Shown here: positions 1-7,209 of the stretch, in pieces
Layout of the letters: every line of letters starts with the position of its first letter
How positions within the stretch are numbered: position 1 is the stretch's first letter
NCBI GenBank assembly: GCA_964617105.1
Contig: CAZTWC010000069.1
Span: 1-13,599, forward strand
Direction of reading: 5' to 3'
Length of the DNA: 13,599 nt
Source: CAZTWC01 sp964617105 [NCBI: uncultured Myxococcia bacterium]
GTDB lineage: Bacteria; CAZTWC01
Position numbers and translations under genes: made by a program
The notes under the pieces: generated by a model
Seen by the model: only the letters and a program-made list of their open reading frames with translations
Told to the model about the DNA's origin: nothing
Databases searched by the model: none

Positions 1-1
1 T

Positions 2-901
2 TTTCTGTATGTAGAGCGAATCCTTTTATCAAGTTCTTTTTTTGATGGGAATTTTCCTTCGGACTTATCTATCAACCATTTTTTATGTCCTTCGCAGTCC
101 TCTTGGGAGCCTTTTTTTCTATTATTAATCCTGTTTGCTTTGATTGCTTTCTTCACTTTATGGCATCAGAGGAAATATGGGTGGACCTGGGGCAAAATCG
201 GCTTAATGGTTCTGCTGGCTCTACACCTGGGACTACTTTTTTTGGGGAATTCATTACAGACGGTTTTGGTGGCTTTTCTTAAAAAGGAGGACGGTATTTT
301 TGAAACTATTGGCGCTGGCAGCCTGCTTTTGACAGCAGTTGTGGCCATTTACCTGTTTTTTAAGATAACCATAAGATGGCGGTGGGGTTTTCTTTTTATA
401 GGGGTCTTATTTTTATTGGGATTTTTAGAGGAAATTAGTTGGGGATTTAGATGGTTCTCCATAGATATGAACTGGTTAATAAATCAGGAAATATTATACA
501 ATATTGTTGTAAGCGCCTTTGAGAGAGATCTCACCGGTGAGTTCAATTTTCACAACCTTCCCATAGTTGAAGATACTGAAGTGGAATCGATTTTTTGGCT
601 CCTAAATTTTTTGGGTGGTTTTTTAGTGCTTAATATCTTGATTTACAAAAGAATAAAGATTCCGCTGGTTCAGAATTTGCTTGATTCTATTTTTCACAAC
701 CAGGTGTTATCCCTCTGGAGTCTTGGTATATTCTTATGTTCCAGCGGTTATTATCTGCGTGGTCCAATGGTTGAACCCAAAGTACGCTGGTTAATTTATC
801 AGGAGTACTTTGAGGAGTTGGCAGAACTATTTTTCTCAGTCTATATTTTAATTCTTTTTCTATATATAGGTTGCTTTTGGTTAAAAAAAGTGCGCCAATA
901 G
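2..901 (+). CDS. Polytopic membrane protein with EEISWG motif (5'-partial)
   Basis: No gene name is recognised. The frame is open from base 2 to the TAG at 899-901 with no stop and no ATG before about base 206, so the gene most likely begins left of the window. A TTG at 140 is the nearest alternative start. The visible product is strongly hydrophobic, with about five or six membrane segments rich in Leu, Ile and Phe. The most conserved-looking part is a membrane-embedded EEISWG (428-445), followed about 30 residues later by GEFNFHNL (536-559). From memory, this pairing of an acidic EEISWG-type motif with a G-E-x-N-x-H-N motif recurs in uncharacterised bacterial and archaeal membrane proteins. 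Buried Glu and His could bind metal or catalyse a reaction, but that is inference. It ends 52 bases before speD on the same strand. Confidence 0.7.
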   Translation, partial: FLYVERILLSSSFFDGNFPSDLSINHFLCPSQSSWEPFFLLLILFALIAFFTLWHQRKYGWTWGKIGLMVLLALHLGLLFLGNSLQTVLVAFLKKEDGIFETIGAGSLLLTAVVAIYLFFKITIRWRWGFLFIGVLFLLGFLEEISWGFRWFSIDMNWLINQEILYNIVVSAFERDLTGEFNFHNLPIVEDTEVESIFWLLNFLGGFLVLNILIYKRIKIPLVQNLLDSIFHNQVLSLWSLGIFLCSSGYYLRGPMVEPKVRWLIYQEYFEELAELFFSVYILILFLYIGCFWLKKVRQ

Positions 902-953
902 CCAGAGGGGATCATTCGATCTCAGTTGGTACTCCGGATGGAAGGTAATAACG

Positions 954-1370
954 TTGTTTGATACCAGAAACAAATTAACTGAAGATTCGCCGTTGCCGCC
1001 GGATGGATGTACCGCCCTGGGAAGACACTTGACCATTGAGTATTATCGATGTACTTCAAAAGTCCTCTTAAATGAAGTCCTGGTTGAAAAGGCGTTGTTA
1101 AAAGCCGCTAATGAGAGTGGCGCCACTATTATCAACTCCTCCTTTCATAACTTTAATCCTCCGGGCGTAAGTGGAGTTGTTCTGATTGCCGAGTCCCATT
1201 TTACGGTGCATACCTGGCCCAAATACCATTATGCCGCCGTAGATATTTTCACTTGCGGAGAGAGCATAGACCTGGAAAAAGCCATAGATTCCATGAAGAG
1301 ATCATTTGAATCGGATAATGTCTTCATTTCTTCTGATCAAAACCGGGGGATTATTACTAAGGGCGCTTAA
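954..1370 (+). CDS. speD: S-adenosylmethionine decarboxylase proenzyme (SpeD/SpeH)
   Basis: Pyruvoyl enzyme that decarboxylates S-adenosylmethionine to supply aminopropyl groups for spermidine synthesis. The 138-residue length fits the short bacterial/archaeal class. The N-terminal GRHLTIEYYRC is typical. The self-cleavage site is ESHFTVHTWP: cleavage is expected between Glu80 and Ser81, and Ser81 becomes the pyruvoyl group. His86 and Cys101 (in DIFTCGES) sit 5 and 20 residues after the serine, the spacing of the known processing histidine and catalytic cysteine (Ser63/His68/Cys83 in the Thermotoga enzyme). The start is TTG 954, preceded by GGAAGG about 9 bases upstream. The ATG at 938 is in another frame and stops at once. 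No spermidine synthase gene lies next to it in this window. No T-run terminator follows. Confidence 0.96.
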   Translation: MFDTRNKLTEDSPLPPDGCTALGRHLTIEYYRCTSKVLLNEVLVEKALLKAANESGATIINSSFHNFNPPGVSGVVLIAESHFTVHTWPKYHYAAVDIFTCGESIDLEKAIDSMKRSFESDNVFISSDQNRGIITKGA

Positions 1371-1413
1371 TTTGTGTACCTCGTTCACTGTGAGAGTGCA
1401 GGCGCCGAACTCC

Positions 1414-1947
1414 TCAACTGTTTTTTACTGCCTGGGAAAAAGGTGCATAGGCCCGCTGGTATTGGCGGGTATCCCGGAGGAAAGCCTTGGCAGGAGCCAC
1501 ATTTTCCGGATCAAAGGGATCGAGCCGGGACAACTCGGTTTTGATGGCTCGGTGCAGCCGCCAGGCCATATCTCTGGCCGGCCCGAAAAGGGAAGATGAA
1601 CAGGTTACGTCCATGAACAGGTGTCCCTCACCTTTACCCTTTTCCACCAGAGGGGTAATAGTCAGGGCCTGCTTCAGCAACTCCCGCATTCCCAGGGCGT
1701 AGAGCCCGTGGTTGGGAGGCAGCACTATCGCTCCCGGACAACGGTGGTGGGCCCGGGAAAGGAGCATCCCTTTGCGCACTCCTTCTTTGAAGGCCTCGTT
1801 GCTCATATCAAACACCAGAGCCCGGGCGATTCCAGCCGGCGCCACCACCACAGGCCGGCGTTTGAGAGAGGGGTCTTCGGCCTGCTCCATGGCCACTGCG
1901 AAGTGGGCGGCATTGATATGAATAATACGGCGATTTTGGATAAACAT
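1414..1947 (-). CDS. Truncated, catalytically altered Y-family DNA polymerase-like protein
   Basis: The first ~150 residues match the palm/fingers region of DinB/ImuB-type Y-family polymerases: IIHINAAHFAVAME replaces the usual HVDMDAFFASVE block, then RRPVVVAP, a KGM-L-RA block, and HLFMDVTCSSSLFGP at the SIDEAYLD position. Two catalytic acids are changed in the first block (D to N and D to A) and the Glu of the second is Val, so polymerase activity is unlikely. From memory, a related deltaproteobacterial family has similar substitutions, so these may be ancestral. After LSRLDP the similarity fades, and the product stops at 178 residues where full-length relatives have about 350-420; the little finger is missing. 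ATG 1947 was chosen because it places the first motif at the usual N-terminal distance; TTG 2022 is an alternative. The segment is visibly more G+C-rich than its neighbours. Probably a decaying gene. Confidence 0.7.
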   Translation of the reverse strand: MFIQNRRIIHINAAHFAVAMEQAEDPSLKRRPVVVAPAGIARALVFDMSNEAFKEGVRKGMLLSRAHHRCPGAIVLPPNHGLYALGMRELLKQALTITPLVEKGKGEGHLFMDVTCSSSLFGPARDMAWRLHRAIKTELSRLDPFDPENVAPAKAFLRDTRQYQRAYAPFSQAVKNS

Positions 1948-2173
1948 GCTAATATCAGGCTGAAAAATTAAAGTTCGCTCCAAGATAGTATATTTACTAC
2001 CCATCTTTAAGTTAGCACACAAATGAGTGGTTTGCAGGTGAAGGTTGGAATTCTTGAGCTGTCATCCCCAGAAATTGGTTGAATGAATTATCATATAGTG
2101 GCAAGATATGTTCTTAATTTGTAGAATAAGGTTTAATCTTCTACGCCCGTTGCATACGGCCAGGAATCTAAAA
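1948..2173. other. Divergent intergenic region between polymerase remnant and PEGA/FGE gene
   Basis: A 226-base A+T-rich stretch between two divergent start codons, so it must hold both promoters if both genes are expressed. No convincing -35/-10 pair stands out. AGGA at 2162-2165 is the likely ribosome binding site for ATG 2174, with 8 bases between. No LexA-type palindrome was recognised upstream of the polymerase-like gene. Confidence 0.4.
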
Positions 2174-3691
2174 ATGATAATTTATCGAGCAGTTATAATT
2201 TTGTTGATCCTGTTTTCATATTCTTTCTATATATTTGCTCAGCCGGCAGAGGAATGGGATTTTAACGGCAAAGAGGATGAGTGGGTGGTAAAATTTATCT
2301 CCCAACCAGCCGGGGCAGTGGTGCTAAAGGATGGGGTGCTGTTATGCGCCAAGACTCCATGTTCAAGGCTGCTGACCAAAGGCAGGTGTGAAATATCCAT
2401 GCAGGCGGAAGGGTATTTGGAACAGAGGAGGTCTATTTCAATTAGAAAGCATGAGATGATTTCCTGGAAACTGTTGCCCAATTTTGGCCTGCTGACAGTA
2501 AAGTCGGAGCCTGCCGGGATCGATGTCAGTATAAATGGCGAAAATGTAGGACAAACACCACTTGTACGCAAGGAGATAGCGCCAGGAGGTTACCAGGTGT
2601 TGGCGACTTCACCTTGCTATTACGATTCGGGTAAATTGGTGCGCATAAGTCGCGTTGGGGAGCATCAACAGGTTGAGTTTAAGTTAAACGAGCGTTACGG
2701 CGGAATCAAGGTAACGGCTGAGGATACTAAGGGCAACGCTTTAGAGGCCATGGCTTATGTGGATGGCAACTTTCTGGGTAATGTTCCCGGTAAATACAAG
2801 ATATCGGTATGCGCAAGTGATTTGGTGGTGAAAAGTTCCGGGTTTTTAAGTTTTCATACCAAGTTGGCCTTGCAGGAGAAGAAAGTAACCAGGATAACCG
2901 CCCGGTTTGATAAAATTGGCAAGCCCATGGAGTATATTTATTTCAAAGGAGGTTCTTTTTGGATGGGCAGCCGAACCTATGAAAAGGGGCGGGATTTAGA
3001 TGAAACCAGACATCGGGTGAGATTAACCTACGGCTTTGATATGCTGCGTACCGAAGTTACTCAGGGGCAATACCTGGAGATTATGGGGTACAATAATTCT
3101 TATTTCTCCTTATGTGGTCATGATTGTCCAGTGGAGAATGTCAGCTGGCATCAGGCGCTGCAGTTTTGCAATAAACTATCGCTCAGTAAGGGATATAAAG
3201 CCTGTTTTAATTGTTCTGACAACAATAATAGCCAAATCATCTGTAAACTGAAAAAGAATTATAAAAAACCTCAAGATTGTCCGGGATTTCGTTTGCCCAC
3301 CGAGGCGGAGTGGGAGTATGCCGCCAGGGCGGGTTCTAAGACCGCCTATTACTGTGGTAATAACAGCCGGTGTTTGGAAAAAATAGGCTGGTATTTTGGC
3401 AATTCAAAAAGCAGTACCCACCGGGTAGGTCAGAAAAAGGCTAATGCCAGGGGTCTGTATGATATGAGCGGAAATGTATGGGAGTGGTGTTGGGACTGGT
3501 ATTGGGACTATAGCCTCAAGGTGTTGGATCCAGTGGGACCGGCAGCAGGTTCTGGCAGGGTGGTAAGAGGAGGTAGTTGGCCAGGGATCGCCAAGTTTAG
3601 TCGATCTGCCAGCCGGGGCAAAGATTCGTCCGGGCGGCGTGGCGGTGCTTTGGGTTTTCGGGTGGTGAGGACAATTCCTACAAAACGCTAA
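2174..3691 (+). CDS. Secreted PEGA-repeat protein with C-terminal FGE/sulfatase-like domain
   Basis: Exported protein of 505 residues. A short basic N-terminus and hydrophobic stretch ending SFYIFA-QP (about residues 1-22) look like a cleavable signal peptide. Two PEGA repeats follow (about 38-98 and 104-170, each with a QPAGA or EPAGI start), then a third, weaker one (176-245). The FGE/SUMF1-like domain spans about 252-505, with MGS near its start, TEVTQGQY, NVSWHQALQFCNKLS, RLPTEAEWEYAARAG, GLYDMSGNVWEW and RVVRGGSW. The two copper-binding cysteines of true formylglycine-generating enzyme, expected just after GGSW, are absent (PGIAKFSRSASR), so this is a non-catalytic or differently acting relative. 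ATG 2174 is preferred over ATG 2108 because it has an AGGA site and puts the signal peptide at the very N-terminus. Convergent with the next lipoprotein, 28 bases apart. Confidence 0.85.
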   Translation: MIIYRAVIILLILFSYSFYIFAQPAEEWDFNGKEDEWVVKFISQPAGAVVLKDGVLLCAKTPCSRLLTKGRCEISMQAEGYLEQRRSISIRKHEMISWKLLPNFGLLTVKSEPAGIDVSINGENVGQTPLVRKEIAPGGYQVLATSPCYYDSGKLVRISRVGEHQQVEFKLNERYGGIKVTAEDTKGNALEAMAYVDGNFLGNVPGKYKISVCASDLVVKSSGFLSFHTKLALQEKKVTRITARFDKIGKPMEYIYFKGGSFWMGSRTYEKGRDLDETRHRVRLTYGFDMLRTEVTQGQYLEIMGYNNSYFSLCGHDCPVENVSWHQALQFCNKLSLSKGYKACFNCSDNNNSQIICKLKKNYKKPQDCPGFRLPTEAEWEYAARAGSKTAYYCGNNSRCLEKIGWYFGNSKSSTHRVGQKKANARGLYDMSGNVWEWCWDWYWDYSLKVLDPVGPAAGSGRVVRGGSWPGIAKFSRSASRGKDSSGRRGGALGFRVVRTIPTKR

Positions 3692-3719
3692 TTAATAAAG
3701 TTGACACCCGGCTTTGCCC

Positions 3720-5216
3720 CTAAGGCATTGACCTCACGACACGTAAACCCAGGCGGGGGTGACGGGTGATGGGCGATTTGCTGCTGCGAGACGCCGACCG
3801 GCATTTGCGGGCTAAGTCGTCCCAACTACCGCCGCGCATAACCCGTTTTTGTGTGTCACTAGAAGGTCCCACAGGGTCTGTTACATCTCCTCCATAACTA
3901 TCATACCAATCCCACGCCCACTCATCAACATTGCCGCTCATATCATACAATCCCCCGGTATTGGCATCTTTGCTTCCCACATCATGTGTCGTAGCATCGA
4001 AATTATAACAATACCATCCTATCTTATCAAGATTGGGATCATGTTTACAAGAGTACCCTGAAGAAGTAATCCCACCATTATAAAACGCCGTAGTCGTACC
4101 CGCACGAACTGCATACTCCCACTCCGCCTCTGTGGGTAATCGATAGCCACTGCAATCCTGTGGTTTGCTGAACTTGGACTTTAAACTGCATGTCAAACAA
4201 GTTACGTCACAATATCCACGACGGCACGGAGCCTGACTGCAATCTCCTGTACAGTCAAAACATTCTTCAACTCCTTTACTAATAGACAATTTGTTGCAAT
4301 ATAATAACGCTTCATGCCAATTCACCTTCTCTGCCGGACAATCATCTCCACAAGATGAAAAATAACTAGGATTATAGCCCATCAATGATTTAAACTGACC
4401 CTGTGTCACCTCGGTGGACTGCATCTCGAAGTTGTACGTCAACGTCACCAGGTGCTCAGTTTCATTAGAATAGCGGCCAGCCTCGCCAGAGGGGCTGCCC
4501 ATGGTAAAGGTGCCCTTGGTAATGCTTACAAATCCGGGGGTTATACCACTTGAACCATCTTTACAATTCGAGTTATCATACCCAGTACAGTCACTCTTGC
4601 ACTTAGCATCTCCGCTTGTATATGTTGAATTTATGTCCTTACAACCCTTTGTGTCACCGTCACAGACTTCATTTTTGCCTTTATGACCATCTCCACACAC
4701 TGTTTGGCATTTTGAATCCTTACATTGCAAGGGCTCAATACAATTGGCAGTTTGGGAACATGTATCACCCTCAACACTATTTGTAGTAGTCGGCTGACAA
4801 TTACCATTTATACATTTCTCTTTCTCCCCACACTCCTTATCCTCTGCATAGCCACTTTCGTCCGACTTGCACACCATAACCTTATTGCCATCGCATTTTT
4901 TCTGGCCAGCGGTACAGATTTGATCTTCACTCCCACCATCTGTATTTCCCGAGTTACCTTCTTTACTCCCACCATCTGTATTTCCCGAGTTACCTTCTTT
5001 ACTTCCGCCATCTGTATTGCCAGAGTTACCTTCTTTACATACACAAATATCCCATCCACTTCCATCTGATTTACAGGCCTGAACACCCTTTTGAACAGCA
5101 GTACAGTTACAAACCTGCGTTGCACTTGGCGTACAAGCCTTGTCAACCTCAGTTCCGCAGTTTGCTAAAAACAGACTCAGAGCAATCAATAAAAACATTG
5201 TGAATGATTTTTGCAT
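3720..5216 (-). CDS. Cys-rich lipoprotein with FGE/sulfatase-like domain
   Basis: A 498-residue outer-surface lipoprotein. The signal peptide ends in LFLANC-G, a lipobox giving lipidated Cys20. Next come a Cys-rich module (28-60, CNCTAVQKGVQACKSDG), three copies of KEGNSGNTDGGS (61-96), further Cys-rich modules (100-140, 152-174) and CGDGHKGKNEVCDGD (174-188), a style common in myxobacterial-type surface proteins. The FGE-like domain occupies about 228-498 with TEVTQGQF, KVNWHEALLYCNKLS, RLPTEAEWEYAVRAG, GLYDMSGNVDEW and MRGGSWDDLARKC. The first cysteine of the catalytic FGE pair is missing (Asp) and only a Cys in the second position remains, so oxidase activity is not expected. AGGAG lies 8 bases before ATG 5216. 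A weak TTGCAT (5280-5285) and TTTAAT (5256-5261) pair with an 18-base spacer could be its promoter. The head is duplicated at 5984-6261. Confidence 0.87.
   Translation of the reverse strand: MQKSFTMFLLIALSLFLANCGTEVDKACTPSATQVCNCTAVQKGVQACKSDGSGWDICVCKEGNSGNTDGGSKEGNSGNTDGGSKEGNSGNTDGGSEDQICTAGQKKCDGNKVMVCKSDESGYAEDKECGEKEKCINGNCQPTTTNSVEGDTCSQTANCIEPLQCKDSKCQTVCGDGHKGKNEVCDGDTKGCKDINSTYTSGDAKCKSDCTGYDNSNCKDGSSGITPGFVSITKGTFTMGSPSGEAGRYSNETEHLVTLTYNFEMQSTEVTQGQFKSLMGYNPSYFSSCGDDCPAEKVNWHEALLYCNKLSISKGVEECFDCTGDCSQAPCRRGYCDVTCLTCSLKSKFSKPQDCSGYRLPTEAEWEYAVRAGTTTAFYNGGITSSGYSCKHDPNLDKIGWYCYNFDATTHDVGSKDANTGGLYDMSGNVDEWAWDWYDSYGGDVTDPVGPSSDTQKRVMRGGSWDDLARKCRSASRSSKSPITRHPRLGLRVVRSMP
4812..5125 (-). 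repeat. Inverted repeat arm A (lipoprotein head)
   Basis: Read on the minus strand, this arm matches 5984-6261 on the plus strand. The lengths differ by exactly one 36-bp tandem unit (314 against 278 bases); otherwise the two are colinear with only about a dozen substitutions by eye. The match starts at GTGCAACGCAGG and ends at GAGAAATGT in both copies. It covers the Cys-rich heads but not the signal peptides. Confidence 0.93.
4929..5036 (-). repeat. Three tandem 36-bp repeats encoding KEGNSGNTDGGS
   Basis: Units at 4929-4964, 4965-5000 and 5001-5036 inside the lipoprotein gene. The first two look identical on the plus strand; the third differs at three bases. Each encodes a 12-residue Gly/Asn/Ser linker unit between Cys-rich modules. 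The truncated paralogue carries two units (6073-6144). Near-identity suggests recent expansion by slippage or unequal recombination, always in frame. Confidence 0.95.
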
Positions 5217-5886
5217 AATTAAGACTCCTGTAAGATTTCACATTAGTTGATATAAATTAAAGCATAAATCACATCACTAATGCAAGCAGTATGATATTTT
5301 TCATACACATGCCCAGAAGTTTCTTCATACTGTGCAGTAGTTGCAATTTCTATATCACCACTAACCACACCGATATTTACAGGGATTTTAAATCTACAAG
5401 CGCCGACTGACTCCCCAAAGCAGACCAAAAACAGAAAAATTCTCAGACTTTTTAGAGACTATTCTGAGACTTCTCTTTTCCGTTTTCGGGTTGGGACCGA
5501 TACGGTCTCAACGCTCCTAGAAATTGGCAAATCTCTGGTTAACAGCGACAGCGAATATGTTAATACCCATTCTCCGCTGACCAACTGCTGGGTCTTTGAT
5601 GTCCACTGTTTGCCCCTTCACTTCACCTCCTGTCACCTTCAACTTGCGTTTATTTTCAAAGAACTTTTGGCCGCAAAAACGATCAATTTTTCATGTTTTG
5701 TGGTGTCTCGCTCGTGGTTGGCAAGTACAGTGAGGATTATTATCTTGGGCATAAATCGGAATGGGTGATGGGAGATGACCAGGAGTGTGGAATGTGAGTT
5801 TGAAATTTTTCGGTAATTATGATAATTGTCAAAAACAACTTGATGCCTGAATTTATATTGTTTGAAATATTCCCAGTGAGGTGATT
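5217..5886. other. 670-bp gene-free region between divergent lipoprotein genes
   Basis: Lies between two divergent lipoprotein starts and should contain both promoters. No convincing gene was seen; a 61-codon open stretch at 5243-5428 (minus) has no recognisable family and no good ribosome site. It holds an inverted repeat TCTCAGA (5441-5447) / TCTGAGA (5463-5469) and a stronger hairpin at 5490-5512. GAGGTG at 5877-5882 is the likely ribosome site for ATG 5887. The rest looks like unconstrained or degraded sequence. Confidence 0.5.
5490..5512. other. Hairpin with 10-bp stem and 3-base loop
   Basis: GTTGGGACCG (5490-5499) and CGGTCTCAAC (5503-5512) pair over ten positions with one G-T pair and a three-base ATA loop. 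No T-run follows on either strand, so a rho-independent terminator is unlikely. It may be a dispersed palindromic repeat (REP-like) or a protein binding site; only a genome-wide count could tell. Confidence 0.55.
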
Positions 5887-6276
5887 ATGCGTAAGTTATT
5901 TGGATTGAGTTTATTAGTTTTTTTGAGCATTGTTTTGACTTATTGTGGTTCATCAAGTGATGGCAAAAAGACTTGTGAATCGGGTGCAACGCAGGTTTGT
6001 AACTGTACTGCTGAGCAAAAGGGTGTTCAGGCCTGTAAATCAGATGGAAGTGGCTGGGATATTTGTGTATGTAAAGAAGGTAACTCTGGCAATACAGATG
6101 GTGGGAGTGAAGAAGGTAACTCGGGAAATACAGATGGCGGTAGTAAAGAACAAATCTGTACCGCTGGCCAGAAAAAATGCGATGGCCAAAAGGTGATGGT
6201 GTGCAAGTCGGACGAAAGTGGCTATGCGGAGGATAAGGAGTGCGGGGAGAAAGAGAAATGTCAGGAGGTCAAATAA
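5887..6276 (+). CDS. Short Cys-rich lipoprotein, truncated copy of the FGE-lipoprotein head
   Basis: A 129-residue predicted lipoprotein. MRKLFG plus a hydrophobic stretch ends in IVLTYC-G, a lipobox with lipidated Cys20. From about residue 33 it is nearly identical to the head of the lipoprotein at 3720-5216: the CNCTA-EQKGVQACKSDG module, two 12-residue EGNSGNTDGGS units, and the CTAGQKKCDG module. The match stops after GEKEKC, and the reading frame ends QEVK within the ribosome site of the next gene. The FGE-like domain is missing. ATG 5887 was chosen for its GAGGTG site; the GTG at 5881 is in the same frame and overlaps that site. Its signal peptide differs clearly from the longer relative, so either it was retained from another gene or it has diverged faster. 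It could be a functional small lipoprotein or a truncated relic. Confidence 0.75.
   Translation: MRKLFGLSLLVFLSIVLTYCGSSSDGKKTCESGATQVCNCTAEQKGVQACKSDGSGWDICVCKEGNSGNTDGGSEEGNSGNTDGGSKEQICTAGQKKCDGQKVMVCKSDESGYAEDKECGEKEKCQEVK
5984..6261 (+). repeat. Inverted repeat arm B (lipoprotein head)
   Basis: Plus-strand copy of the 4812-5125 minus-strand segment, 278 bases with one fewer 36-bp unit. The sharp right edge of similarity at 6261 falls two bases before the AGGAGG of the downstream gene, which suggests a recombination junction there. Confidence 0.93.
6073..6144 (+). repeat. Two tandem 36-bp repeats
   Basis: Units at 6073-6108 and 6109-6144, homologous to the three units of the longer lipoprotein gene. 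They encode KEGNSGNTDGGS and EEGNSGNTDGGS. Confidence 0.92.
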
Positions 6277-6277
6277 T

Positions 6278-7207
6278 ATGCCAGGGATTGGAGTAGTATC
6301 AAATCCAAACTCCCGACAGAATCGCAAAAATCCAAGGCGGATCCCTATCCTGGGATATATTGTCGGTGAAATGGGGGCTAATGAGGCTACCAAGGATGTG
6401 GATGATATCAACAGAGTGGCGGTAATTTTCAAACAGCATGATATAGATATCCTATGCCTCAATGGCGGTGACGGAACCAACCACTGCACCTTAACCGCTT
6501 TTATTAAGGCATATAAAGAAAAGCCCTTGCCTCTGATAGCTTTTTTGCGCGGCGGAACCATGAACACTATCTCCAATTCTATCCGGATAAAGGGCAACCC
6601 CGCCTCTATCTTACATAACATTGTGGAGAAATACCATTACCATGAGCCTTTTCAGTTGGTAGAGCGAGATACCATAAAAATTGGCGATGATTATGGCTTT
6701 ATTTTTGGCAATGGTGCCACCTACAACTATCTGGATGAGTATTACAGTACTGGAAATCCCTGTCCATGGGTGGGATTTACTACTTTGGTGAGGTGTCTAA
6801 CCGCTGTTGTTACCCGTAATGCCATGTTCAAGAGGTTGGTAAAACCTTTTAATGCTGAGGTTTATGTTGATGGTAAAAAATGGCCCCATTCGACTTATAT
6901 CGCGGTTTTTGGTGCCACCATCGAGCAGTTGGGTCTTGGTTTCAAGCCCTTTCATCGCTGCGATGAGCAGTCCAGAACTTTCCATTTATTGGGAGTGGTA
7001 GGTTCACCATTGCAGACATTACGTCATTTTCCTACCATGTATAAAGGGAAGCAGGTTCCCAGAAATGTGATGATAGATGCAGTGGCCAAAAAGGTTAAGT
7101 TTCGTTCCCGGGAGCCTATAAACTATATGATCGATGGTGATTTGCACCAGGGGGGCAATAGTTTGGATCTGGAAGTGGGGCCGCGGTTAAAACTGATAGT
7201 CCAGTGA
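6278..7207 (+). CDS. Diacylglycerol kinase family (DAGK_cat) lipid kinase
   Basis: A 309-residue cytosolic or membrane-peripheral protein with the diacylglycerol/sphingosine kinase fold. Visible motifs: an N-terminal NPNS (9-12), the nucleotide-binding GGDGTN (63-68), GGTMNT (92-97) corresponding to the family's G-T-x-N block, and a C-terminal IDGD (285-288) at the place of the usual D-G-E/D active-site acids. The likely reaction is ATP-dependent phosphorylation of a lipid hydroxyl, but the substrate cannot be read from the sequence. The length matches DgkB/YegS-type enzymes (about 300). ATG 6278 has AGGAGG nine bases upstream (6263-6268) and lies one base after the stop of the lipoprotein gene, so the two may be cotranscribed. 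It is convergent with the small membrane protein, with two bases between the stops. Confidence 0.88.
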   Translation: MPGIGVVSNPNSRQNRKNPRRIPILGYIVGEMGANEATKDVDDINRVAVIFKQHDIDILCLNGGDGTNHCTLTAFIKAYKEKPLPLIAFLRGGTMNTISNSIRIKGNPASILHNIVEKYHYHEPFQLVERDTIKIGDDYGFIFGNGATYNYLDEYYSTGNPCPWVGFTTLVRCLTAVVTRNAMFKRLVKPFNAEVYVDGKKWPHSTYIAVFGATIEQLGLGFKPFHRCDEQSRTFHLLGVVGSPLQTLRHFPTMYKGKQVPRNVMIDAVAKKVKFRSREPINYMIDGDLHQGGNSLDLEVGPRLKLIVQ

Positions 7208-7209
7208 TC

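Noticed and set aside
1382-1430. Possible terminator after speD (CACT-GTGAG-AGTG and a nearby T-run)
   Set aside because: The stem is only four pairs and the T-run is about 30 bases away, not adjacent.
3692-3719. Possible bidirectional terminator between the two convergent FGE-like genes
   Set aside because: Only a four-pair stem (TGCC/GGCA) without T-runs is visible.
4929-5036. CRISPR-like array because of regular 36-bp units
   Set aside because: Units are directly adjacent with no spacers and encode an in-frame linker.
4725-5069. Plus-strand open frame opposite the lipoprotein repeats
   Set aside because: It is the antisense image of the repetitive coding region; its repeats simply mirror the KEGNSGNTDGGS units.
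2174-5216. Diversity-generating retroelement variable proteins (FGE-like/C-type-lectin-like folds)
   Set aside because: No reverse transcriptase and no template repeat were seen in the window; only the fold family is suggestive.
5243-5428. 61-codon open frame on the minus strand upstream of the FGE lipoprotein
   Set aside because: No family resemblance, no ribosome site, and it overlaps the probable promoter of the lipoprotein gene.
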